This document shows positions 50,500 to 61,000 of a stretch of 64,000 nt of DNA, in pieces. Below the pieces are notes generated by a model. The model did no database searches, was not told the origin of the DNA, and saw only the letters and a program-made list of their open reading frames with translations. Numbering within the stretch: the first letter of the stretch is position 1; every line of letters starts with the position of its first letter. The DNA is from Centropus unirufus (taxonomy: Eukaryota; Chordata; Aves; Cuculiformes; Centropidae). The position numbers and the translations under genes are program-made. Where the stretch lies: NCBI GenBank assembly GCA_013397695.1, contig VYZI01000106.1, positions 2,324,833 to 2,388,832 on the forward strand, in the 5' to 3' direction.

Positions 50500-50619
50500 A
50501 GCATGCATATGTAATTTGGACACAAGCATAAATTATGGTCCGAACTTGGTAGCATTCAAGTAACATTCATATACATTATATTTGGCACGTGCTTGAAGAG
50601 TAGCTTATTTTTAGTTTGG

Positions 50620-50625
50620 AATAAA
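50620..50625 (+). terminator. PAG1: Candidate PAG1 polyadenylation signal (proximal)
   Basis: AATAAA is followed by CAGTACA and, 20-70 bases on, by GT-rich sequence, as expected for a cleavage site. It is the first canonical signal after the stop codon. Confidence 0.45.
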
Positions 50626-51670
50626 CAGTACATAAACTTCAGTTGGCTTATTCCATAAGCCTAGAATGGGTTTAGTTTCAGCTCGGTTGGGACCGGGCTT
50701 TGGTCTATTGGATTGAGTCCTTTTCCCATCGCTGGCCAGTGCTCAACGTTACTTGGTCCTATAAAGCACAAGCGCAGATCTAGTTACCCACATTTAATAG
50801 AAATAACTTTATAACAGGAAGGAGTGAGGAATTTGTGGGCATCGCCTGTAAGTAGAACAGCTCTGAGGAGCAGTGCCAGCCCGCAGTCAAGCTGCCCGCA
50901 GGGTGAGTCAAATTTAAGGATCCTGACCTCATGCAACAGGACAGTACACTTTATCTATCACGCTCTTCCTTTGAGGAGAAGGAGTTCAGACCAATCTTCA
51001 TTCATCTTTTTCTTGCCCACCCTGCTCTGTTTCCAAAGCTGCAGCAAACCCTTCCCTTCCACTTCACTGCAATGCTTTTTAAAGTTAACTTCAGTCTTCC
51101 TTTCCTGGAGTCTTTCCGTCAAAAAAAAGTTTCTGATTCTGTTCCCTTAAATGTGAATTAATGGAGATCACCTTTGACTGTTCTGTCCTTTTACTTGACA
51201 CTGTTTAAGGCCAAAGATAAGATGCACTGCTTTTTAGAAGATCTTTGTGCTAAGTCTGAAGAATTTCTGGTCTTCAACTAAGTGTTTTCTGCCTGCACCT
51301 TGCTCAGGGGTACAGGTTTAGGTGTGTTGTCTTCAGTCTGACTCCTGCAACTTGATGGCAGACATACCCCAACTCCTAGAAATATTCCTCCAGGTACAGT
51401 TATCCTTTAAGGACTTATTTATTACACGGAAAACTGCTCTTAAGAGGAACAGTAGCTCCATGAGGTTTGTCAGATTCACCACATGCAATTTCAAGACCAA
51501 TTCAAGGATAAAAGACAATGCCAGTTAGTGATGGTGACGAATAACACTGTAGAAGCTCTCCCATCGAAATTTCCAAGTCAAAGGAAGGAGGAAGGCTGCC
51601 CCCATCACTCTCTGCAGTCTTTCAGAGCAGAATCAAGACTGTTGGTCTGGAGGAAGAGATGCAAGCTCAG

Positions 51671-51742
51671 CTTCCTTCCTTCCTTCCCTCCTTCCTACTT
51701 CCTTTCTCCCTCTCTTCCTTCCCTCCTCCCTCCCTCTCCCCT
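51671..51742. repeat. Polypyrimidine (CCTT)n/(CCTCC)n low-complexity tract
   Basis: Seventy-two bases of C and T are interrupted by a single A at 51697, built from TTCC and CCCTCC units. Such tracts are length-variable and can form triplex DNA. Confidence 0.9.
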
Positions 51743-52400
51743 GTTCTGAAAGCTATTCCTTGAGACCCCCAGACTTCCCTTTCACAGTGAAATCCGTCCT
51801 CCTCTCTTTTTTCCTTTGTTTTAGCCTGCCTCATCCAGCCTGGCTGGCACTGGGAGCTAGTACTGAGGTTGTTGTCCTGTTGTGCTGGCACATTCCTTCC
51901 CATTCAAATGACTCTCAGGTTTGTCGCAACCCTTTTCACCATCCTCCAGACCCTCAGCCTGATGGGGAAGGAGCTCAGATTATATAGATCCTTGCATGCA
52001 GCATGTGAATCTGCCCTCAGCCACTGAGACCATTTCACACTGGAGTCCTGGATCTGCAAAAAGTAATTACTCTCCTGAACAAGGACACATGGGGGAGTCC
52101 CTAACTCCCCTACAATCTCCATCATACAGTCTAATGCTAAAGAAAAAATGTTTGAGAATCCAGTCCAAGGTTCTTTAGGGAGTAGTTGCATCTCTTGACA
52201 GAGAATCAAGTTTCTGTTTCAGTTCCCACCTTCAGTAAGATCTGTTCCATTACTGCTGTTTCCAGTGCTTCTTTTTCACTAATGCATTGGATGGAAAGAT
52301 TTTTCCAACAGTTATCCCCAAATAGATTAATCTGACTGTACAGAAAAGGGACTCATCTACTTGTCTCTCCATTGCTGTTTTTTCTTTCACCATATCCCTA

Positions 52401-52406
52401 AATAAA
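52401..52406 (+). terminator. Candidate distal polyadenylation signal
   Basis: A canonical AATAAA 3.5 kb after the PAG1 stop. It could end a longer UTR isoform; the downstream element is not clear. Confidence 0.2.
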
Positions 52407-53180
52407 TGTCAGCATCCCAAAAAGATAACTTGTTACCTGGTGATATTCCTGGGGCAACTTTAGAGTCTATGTCTTTGCCTCCTTTTTTTGGCACAATTCT
52501 ATAAAGATCTCACATCAGATTGCCACAGTGCAGCCAAGAGCAAGACAAGCTGTAATGTGAGTATAAATACACCAGTAAAAAGGTAATTTCTGATTTCCCT
52601 CTGGGAACTGGCAGAAAGAGGAAATGCAGTTTGAATGTCTTTTCCGTAAATCTGTGTGTCCTGTGGGAGTTGTTCTCACCATATACCTAAACCAGTTCTA
52701 AACAATCTCTAAACCCCATACATAGCCCGGTCACCCCTTTCTACCACAGGTGTAGAATGGCTTTCTCAGTCACAGGGAGAAATAGATTCTTCCCAGGTAT
52801 CTGTAGCACAGGCGTGTACCCCGTTACCACGGTTAGTTCTGTTGTAGTGCCTTTTCCGCTAAACAGCTGGTACTTCCATACTCTTTGCCATAGCGTTTGT
52901 TTAAGTCAAAAGTACAAAGGGACAGCCCCGATATTTGCCTGTCCAAGTTCGTAACAGCTTTATAGAGACACATTAAATGTAGTGGACCTCAATTAGTCCT
53001 ACAAGAGCAATATCCTCTCACCAACATCCTCTAAAAAGCCCAGCAATGTAGCTAGGATGACTAAACTTTGCAATAAGAATTATCGATCTTCTTTTGATGA
53101 ACCTAAGTTTTTCAACAGTGACCATTCAGGGAGGTGGTGGTCTTTGTCCACGTCAACTGTGAACAGTTGGTTGCTTCAGT

Positions 53181-53760
53181 CTTTTTACCCGTATCAGTAG
53201 CAGGCTCGCTTACATAGAGCAGGATTCGCGGGCAAGGGATGAGCGCAATAGGGGAATTTGTATTCATGAGTCACCCGAACCTGGACCATCCCCACAGCAG
53301 CAACTGGCTGAAGACCAGCTGCTTTGTTCTCTAAGCCCTTGTCAATTGTGCCTTCAGGGAATCCATCCTGCAGAGATTCTTCTGGGCCGCGTGCTTCTCC
53401 AAGGCTCCCTGAACACCTCCTGTCTGCTGTCTCAATCACAATTTTGTACACACGGTGCTCTCTGTTCAACCTTTCAATGGTGCTTTTATAAGATGCTGGA
53501 TAAATGGTTTCAATGTGCTTTCTGGAAGCTGACGTGTGAAGTTGGGACACAGAGTGCTCCCCCTGGTATTGCCTGCTTCCCAGAATTTAGTGTTAACCGT
53601 GTAACTGTGTTACAAAAGGCTGACAGTGCTGCCCTGTCTCTTGTTCATCCCACACGCAATGGGAATGGAATTATCTTAAAAAAGCCTAGGCTGGGCCACA
53701 GGTTTTTAAAAGCAGTCATCGAGGCCAAGAGCCTTGAGGTCAGTTAGAGACATGGCTCAT
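53181..53760. other. Unrecognised block with open frames on both strands
   Basis: The block is richer in GC and CpG than its surroundings. It holds a 118-codon frame on the minus strand (53194-53550) overlapping a 133-codon frame on the plus strand (53346-53747). I do not recognise either product and see no splice or start context. It may be an eroded interspersed repeat or a pseudogene fragment. Confidence 0.3.
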
Positions 53761-54903
53761 CTATGTAGCGTATAGGACTGTTAACATTTAGAGCCCAGCT
53801 CAAGGACTTTCTTCTGTCTCTTGTTGTGCATATACATTTGTTGGAAATACGACTCTAAGAAATCTTCTTCTGCAACATTTTATCTTGGGCCAAACTCCAG
53901 TGAGGGATTTTTTCTCTCCAGCAAATTGTCAGTTATATCAGACAAGTGTTATTTATTTAGGTTGGATCACGTCTGAATAAGGATGTTGTGTGCCTCAAAA
54001 GTAACTTGGTGCATGTAGTCCATGGCAAAACAGGAGAATGCAGAAAGGCACTCAGCCCGATAGATGCTCCTGTGGTGGCGTGCTGAAGACTTTCAAGGAA
54101 AAGGCTCTTCCTGGGAGCGGGGAGTATGACGGCTATTAATATGATTTCATACACTGGTGCTGAAGTGGTGTGGTAGCATTTCTTTTGGGATGGTCATGGC
54201 TGAAGACAGTGCCAGAGCAGATCTCAACTTCAAAATAAATTAAAACAAAATTCGTTTTATATCCCTTGCTAGCTAGCAACTTATATTGAGAATTATGCTA
54301 AAGATAAATGCTACGGATGGAACCTCATGGAGATAAAACCAACAGATTCTCTTTCTCCAAAGAGATAGAACCCTCTTTGGTTGGGTCAGTATTAAAGATG
54401 CCATGCTTAGTAAAAGTGTTAAACAATGAAAGTATTAAACATTCATTTCCCAAGTGGTAATTTTCCAGGAGTGCTTTAGGATATCAGATGCAGTAGACAA
54501 TGTTATTTTTCTATATAGACAACAGAAAGACGAAAGTTTATGTGTAACACAAGGTTCCCTTGGTTTACATGAAAGCCAAAGGTCACCAAGAGTGTCTGCA
54601 CATTGTAGACAGATTTAAGCCAACTCTGTATGATCCAGCTCAGGTGTTCTAAGCAGAATCACTGGAACAAGCCCTGCATGGTCTGACCTGCTCACATAAC
54701 TAGTTCAAATCTCACAACTCCGTAGCAAAAGCATGGATTATCTCTGTATTACACCCCCATTGGCCTGTGGCCAGTCTATCGACAACAGACTATAAAACTT
54801 CCACTTCTGTTTTTTCAAGCTGTGAGGTGTTGTTTCTGGAGGTCTTCAGTTTCAAACTAGCCAGAAGGACAGTCACTAGAAACCTGACAGCAAAGTGCCT
54901 AAA

Positions 54904-54909
54904 AATAAA
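54904..54909 (+). terminator. Candidate distal polyadenylation signal
   Basis: AATAAA followed within 15-40 bases by TGTTTCTGT and GGGCTGTTC, a plausible GT-rich downstream element. It would give a 3' UTR of about 6 kb, closer to the long UTR known for mammalian PAG1. Confidence 0.25.
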
Positions 54910-57900
54910 GATGTTTCTGTAAAGGTAGGGCTGTTCACGGTTACTGCACAGCAACTTGTCTACTGTATGTGGTACTCCCTTGCCATATGTGTTCCCAAGT
55001 ATTGGCTTTCATTTGTGATGTTCATTTATTGTTATAATAGTACAATCTGATAAGGTTTCTGTCTCTGCAAATTTGTTGTCTAATTTTAACTAGCATATGT
55101 TTTTTACAGAAAATATAAAACAATATTCTTCGTTTGGTTTAGAGGGCAGCTGTTTTATTTCTTATAGTTTATGGTAACGCAATGAGTTGCTTAGATGATT
55201 TACAAAGTATGTGAGTATCAATTGATTACAAAATGCTTCATTTTAGATTTCCTCATGAGAATGCCTCCCATACGACACAAGACAATGTTACTGACTCTTG
55301 TCATTTTAATCATATTATTAATTGAGGAGGGGGTTTTAAACCATACAAATCTTATTACTTAAAAAAAAATTCCAGTGCTGATGTTTTGACTTCCTATAAA
55401 GTCAAAACAAAGAGACTCTCATATTTTAACTTTCAGCATAGGTTGGATTTGGACTACCCTGTCTTTATGCAACTGCTCCTCCCTGCCATGTTCAGCCGTC
55501 AGAGTGTCTCTTGTCCTCGATGAAATACAGCAACTGTCCAGAGGGCACTGAAACGGCGTCATGTAATACCTCTGAAAGGGACCTTTTTAATGTGCCTGTG
55601 GGATTTAGGAGCCTGGAGTTAAGTCAGGTGCTTTGTGGAAATCACATCCTGTCTTGCAGACTTCTGTGGAGGTCTTAACTTTCTCCCAAGCCAAGATGTT
55701 CTGTAGCTTGCAGCCACTCAACTGACACGGCAAGATGTATTTAAGACGTGAACTGGAACAATATTTAAATGTGTCAGTGAAAAGAACACCAACGAGCACA
55801 AGAACCTACTCTCTTATATGCCTCAGGATCCTCAAATTTGGCTTTTATCTCAGACTATTTGAGAATGGTCACATAAACAGAACATCCCACCAGAAGACAA
55901 GTCCTTGAATGAGCATGTGGAGTCCCTGTGGGGGCCTCCTGAATTTCCACATGCACCACCTGCATGATTTCCAGCAGGGCCTGTCTCTCTCTCTTCTACA
56001 GAGTCATCTGCTCTGTGATGATGACTACGTAGGATGTCCCTTCGTTTCACAGTTCTGGTCCCTTTAGCTGGTCCCCCTTAGAAAGGGGGGCAGTCTGCTT
56101 CTCAGTCTGTCTCGTCTTTCTAGATGAAAGTCTGCTGAGAGCCCACCTGCAAAACCAGAGAAGAGTATTTCTCCTTGGGGCAGGACAGGCACAGCCCTGC
56201 TGCAGCAGCCAGGAAGAGAGAGGGAAAAGGAACCACAGCCAAGTTTCATTTGCACCTCAGCCATGTCACAGACTGCCTGCCTAGATAGATTTTTACGGTA
56301 GAAAAGGTTACAGTTAAGGAACAAGTTGCCAAGAATCTCATGGAAGACTGATGGAATTGTTTATTCTTCTCAGTGTTCCCTATATCCAAAGAGGCAGGGG
56401 CAAGTCCTCTTTTTTTTCCTACCACGATGCTGTTCATTGATCTTTTATTCAGCCTCCCTATCAATGGCAACGAAATGAAAATAAATTCTAAATACATGGT
56501 TTTGTTCTATCAGGAACCGAAAATGGACAAATGTAGATGCACTAATCTAAGTGCCATGTGCAGGTCTGGACTTGCATAGATGGGTTTTAACAACAAAAAA
56601 AACCAAACAAAACACAACTGGAGACAAGGCTGCAGGATCAAATCCTATGACAGTTTAGAAGTCTGGTTTGGTGCTAGGTACTTTTCTTTGTATTTTCAGT
56701 GAAATTTATTTTCTTCCTTTTATGTTGGTTAATTGATAATGGCTTCAATAGGAACAACAAAAATTAGTCCGGTGTATGAATAATTATCTCTAATATCTAC
56801 AATTTGAATCACACCTCAGTAGGAGTCACTTTAAATTGGGTGCTATTGGAGCTTCAGCATAAAGTCATTTTACATATGGAACATTGCATACATAAAATAG
56901 CGGATAAATATTTATAATTACAGACATTTTCATTTATTTTATCCATTGTTTTATAATGGAAAAAAAATATTTATTACTGAAATGATTTTCCAGCAATGTT
57001 GTTTTACATAGTGTTCCAGCACCAGATTGTTTTCTGGACAACGATTCGATTCTCTGGTCACAGATGCAGAACTGCGAAACATCCTCAAACCAGCATGAGC
57101 TTCTGGAAAGAGAGGATTAGTCTCAGGCTATATTAGCATGAATATAGTTAAATATACTGTGTAGTTCAGGTCTGTAGGCAGTCAGAGGAGCTTGAAGACA
57201 TGGCTGTACTATATAAACCTGAATTCAGTGCATGCAGACTTAGAAGGCACGAGTTGGGGCTTCTTTGCAACGTGATGGGTTAAATGGCTTGCTCCCTTTT
57301 TTGAAATCAATATAGTTCCATTAACACCACTGAAGACACTCAAATCCTATAGTTTTGCAGAACGTATGTTCCCTAAATTGTAGCTTGACTGTAATTGCAG
57401 GGCTTGTCCTACTGGTAGAGCAGTTCAGATCCAACACTAAGTTGCGTTTTGTAAGTTGATAAATGCCATGAAATTCAACATTTTGTAGCAGAATACACAA
57501 GATAATGTAATTTATTCGTACCATTATTCCAAGAATCTTCATCTGATGTTCCTAGCCAACTCAGCTTTTGGCTGCTGAAAGCACAGTAGGTAATTATGGT
57601 TATTTACTGTAAATGTAGACAAGTTTTATGTAAATATTCCAGGGGGCATAAATGCTACTTAAACATATGAGGCGGTTATCTGAAAGTAAGAACATAGGTC
57701 AATAATATAAAATACAAGTTTTATTTATGTACAATAGTATCCTAATATTTACTTGTTTATAAACAGAAAAAATCTTAAGATTCTGTACTGTATTCTCTGA
57801 AAGCTTTCAAAAGAGTCTCAGCCATTTTCTCTGGTTAATATACTTCCAAATAAGTTTTGAATTTATTGGAAATCCATGTAAATCATGTCAAATGGGAAAC

Positions 57901-57988
57901 ATGTTACATTGCAATGGTGCAAATTTAATTAAAAAATCCTGGCAAAATTTGGTGGGTTTAAATATATATAAATTCAATAGCCAGCCAG

Positions 57989-57994
57989 AATAAA
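57989..57994 (+). terminator. Candidate distal polyadenylation signal next to the assembly gap
   Basis: AATAAA lies 18 bases before the run of Ns, at the end of a very AT-rich stretch. The cleavage region and downstream element would fall in or next to the gap, so they cannot be judged. Confidence 0.2.
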
Positions 57995-58012
57995 ACACAA
58001 GAAATAAGCTTT

Positions 58013-58042
58013 NNNNNNNNNNNNNNNNNNNNNNNNNNNNNN
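58013..58042. other. Assembly gap (30 Ns)
   Basis: Thirty consecutive Ns. The flanks are AT-rich on the left and begin GGGGAGAT on the right, so the true gap size is unknown. Confidence 0.99.
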
Positions 58043-61000
58043 GGGGAGATTTCTTAACAAAGGCTTTATTCAGTCCTTGTAGTCACTTCTTCCCGCAAGT
58101 CCTAAAATCTGCATGGTTTGATGGAATTTTGTTTGTTCCTGGCATTCTATGCTGATTTCATTATCTGACAAAAACTATTATGTCTTCTTTGTGTTGTATA
58201 GCACCCAACTCCTCCCAAAGCCACAGTCCTGTCAAGATTCAGGCATGCACACAACAGCACTAATTTTGTCTCCAGATTAAAGCAGGAGCTCTCATGAATA
58301 TAGTGGCACTGTGGTCTTTAATGCAGGTGAGAATATTGGATTTGAGCCTGTAAAAATTGTGCTGCTTTCAGCATTTTTAAAGGGCTGCAATTACCAGCCT
58401 TATGGATTATCTTCGAAAATTGCCATGGCATTTGATTCCTTTTTCTTCGAGAAAGATGCTCTCCAGATAACGCTCCCCAGCCATTTGCTGCGCTGCTCAG
58501 TCAATGGCAGGACTCTGATTTGTGCAGAAATACCTGGAGAACACCCTGAAACATTTCAGAGGCAGCAGAATTAGGGTTACAGTTGAATATGTAACACAGA
58601 TTCCGCATGCAGGTCTAGCACAAGGAAAAATCACCCTTTAAACACGTCGCTGGAGCAAGGCTCCTTCCTACACTGTGATGCTGAAATCCTGTCTAGCCTG
58701 CTGGGACTTGCATTCCCCATGAGTTGCACCTTCCTCTTCATTATCTTTCATTACAGATAAGAAAGGAACAGCTTTACCCATTTAATACCAAGTAGTTACT
58801 GATTAACAGGTTCCTGGAAAATTTACAGCGCCGACACAGATTAGCTATTCTGAGCTGGCAGCCGGAGAAATGAGATTGGTGCAGACAAATAGTATCTGTT
58901 CCCTGTCAAGGTGATGGCTCCTCAATGTTTAATCTAGGTAAATATATTCCAGTACTCGAAGGCATAAGGTTAGAGGTCAAATAGGGGACTTGTAAAAATG
59001 AAGAAAATTGCCTGGGAAAAATCATTGAGGATCTGATAGTTTAAAAGAAGATTGCTTTTTACTGAGCATTCATGGACCAGGAAGCTGCAAAATATGTAAT
59101 ACAAAATAAATTTTCTATGAAGCAACTTGCTGAATATTACCCAATATGGGCTGTTCTGAAAAAAAAAATAAAAAAAAATTAATAGTTATTATTATCAAGA
59201 GAACTGTATCACAAATACTGATTTTTAATATGTATTACTCATTCCAAACAGTTCCTATCAGCCATAAAATAGTTTGGATACAATGGCTGGCTCCAGGTTT
59301 GAGGCCAGCCGTGCAGAACTATAAATGTAACTGGCTGGAATATTGAACAATTTGCCCAGATTCTGGCTAATCATGTAGCTTCATTCACACGCTTGGGAAC
59401 AGCAAGTACGAGCGTCTTTGTTCCCCACTGATCTTTGGCATAGCTTAAAAGTGAAGCTTCAACCTAAGAGGAGCTTGGTGTGCAATCAGGAATATACAGC
59501 AGTGACACCTGGTGTTTAAAATAGAATTATGCCCTGTGAGGTATGACGGTCAAATTATTTTTAATTGGGTACATATTTACTCAAAGACTCCCAGTCCGCC
59601 CCGTGTTCATGGAGCACAGCGACATGTTGACCTAGAAAGCACTGGAGCTGAAGAGTGGCTCGCCGTGGCTTGGTAGAAAATGTATCTGACAGATTGGTTT
59701 CAAAAGCCCCAAATTGCAGTGACACGATCTTTCCCGAATGGCTGCTCTTCCTGGCACTCTAGCTGACAAGACACTTGAGCGCTACTTCTTCTCAGCTGGT
59801 TATTACACAAATGAGATTGACCCTTCCTCTAACTGGCGCGACTGAAATTTCCATGCAGTCTTTGTGGAAGGACTGAGAGGCAATAACAGAGAGCTGCCAG
59901 TTCAGACAGAGGCCAGGGATCCCGCGCGAGTCGGAGTGCTGGGAAGTGTATTAGAGCTACATCAGATACTTTGGAAGCAGTCCCTGCTAAAGAGCTTACT
60001 GACCAAAGTAACCAAGAGCTGTATGTTTACAGATGTGACCGAAATGGAACGTAAATTCAGTCATCAGCTAATGGAATTAAGAACTATTAGGATATTAATA
60101 ACCTGGGTCATTATTAAGGATTACAGTTTGCCACAAGATGAAGAAAAATTAAGGAAGATGTGGTAACAATCTGTGTAGTCAGTCTGTAGGACGATTTCTT
60201 TTATCAATCAGCTTTCTTGGTCCCCTCTTCCCTCCAGGGCCTTATCCCGTGGCCTCTTTTGAGCAGATCCCATCCAGCCACCTCATTCACCAAGTGAGGG
60301 GAGTCATGTGGAAAAGCAGTATTGCTCTCTTATTTTCAATTACTCACTCTTTAACTGCTTGATTAGGTGTGGATTTTTTTCCCCCCAGAAATTGCCTCAA
60401 TGAGTTTTAAGCAAGAAACTGTAAAAAATATGCGAAGGTATTTGTAAATCTGAGCTTTCTTTCCCTCCAGATTTTGCAGCCTAGGTAGCACGTGAAGGTT
60501 TGAAAGAAGTTGACTGCCACATGCCCGTGATATGTCTGTAGGTGACGCTCTAAAGACTGCCGAGTGGAAGAAGATGACAAGGATCCTGTCCGCAGAAATC
60601 TGCAACTAAACTTACTCATTGGGAAGATGAGTACGGAGAGACGAGTGCAAGTAATGTCCATTCTCTGCTGTTTATTGTAATAGGATTTTTATGACACTCT
60701 AGACACTGAGATTTTCCATGGCTTCCAAATCCCTGGATTCATCTGCAGTGCTCTCCAATACATGTGGTGTCTAGAGATCCTCCTAGCCCTCCTGGGTTCT
60801 GCACCCCGTGCCACCAGGACATACAGTTGACTCTGGCACAGAAGGTAACACCCTCTCAGCTGTTTCAGAGCAGCTCCAGCCTTGGTCCTGCAGGTGCAGC
60901 ACTAAACCCCAGCTAATGGGCAACCTTCGAGCCAAGCGGGCCCATGCAGAGAGAACGAGCGTGTCTCTACGCCACCACTGTGGTTTGGCCCTGAACTAGG

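Larger units (their letters stand above)
48921..50640 (+). other. PAG1: PAG1 3' UTR (minimal extent)
   Basis: The sequence after the stop is AT-rich and has no coding signal. The first AATAAA downstream is at 50620, giving a minimal UTR of about 1.7 kb. Two consensus Pumilio sites (TGTAAATA) lie at 50133 and 50492. Human PAG1 has a much longer 3' UTR, so the true end may lie kilobases further, at one of the later signals near 52401, 54904 or 57989. The end point is an inference. Confidence 0.6.
50641..53180. other. Distal 3' UTR or downstream sequence
   Basis: No gene is seen. The stretch contains a 72-base pyrimidine tract (51671-51742) and an AATAAA at 52401. It may belong to a long PAG1 3' UTR. 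Confidence 0.5.
53761..58012. other. AT-rich distal 3' UTR or intergenic sequence
   Basis: No gene or known repeat is seen. AATAAA motifs occur at 54234, 54904 and 57989 among others. The low complexity and lack of repeats would fit a long conserved 3' UTR tail, but this cannot be shown from the sequence alone. Confidence 0.5.

Noticed and set aside
59864..60166. 100-codon open frame
   Set aside because: It begins at GTG rather than ATG in a vertebrate context and has no recognisable product.
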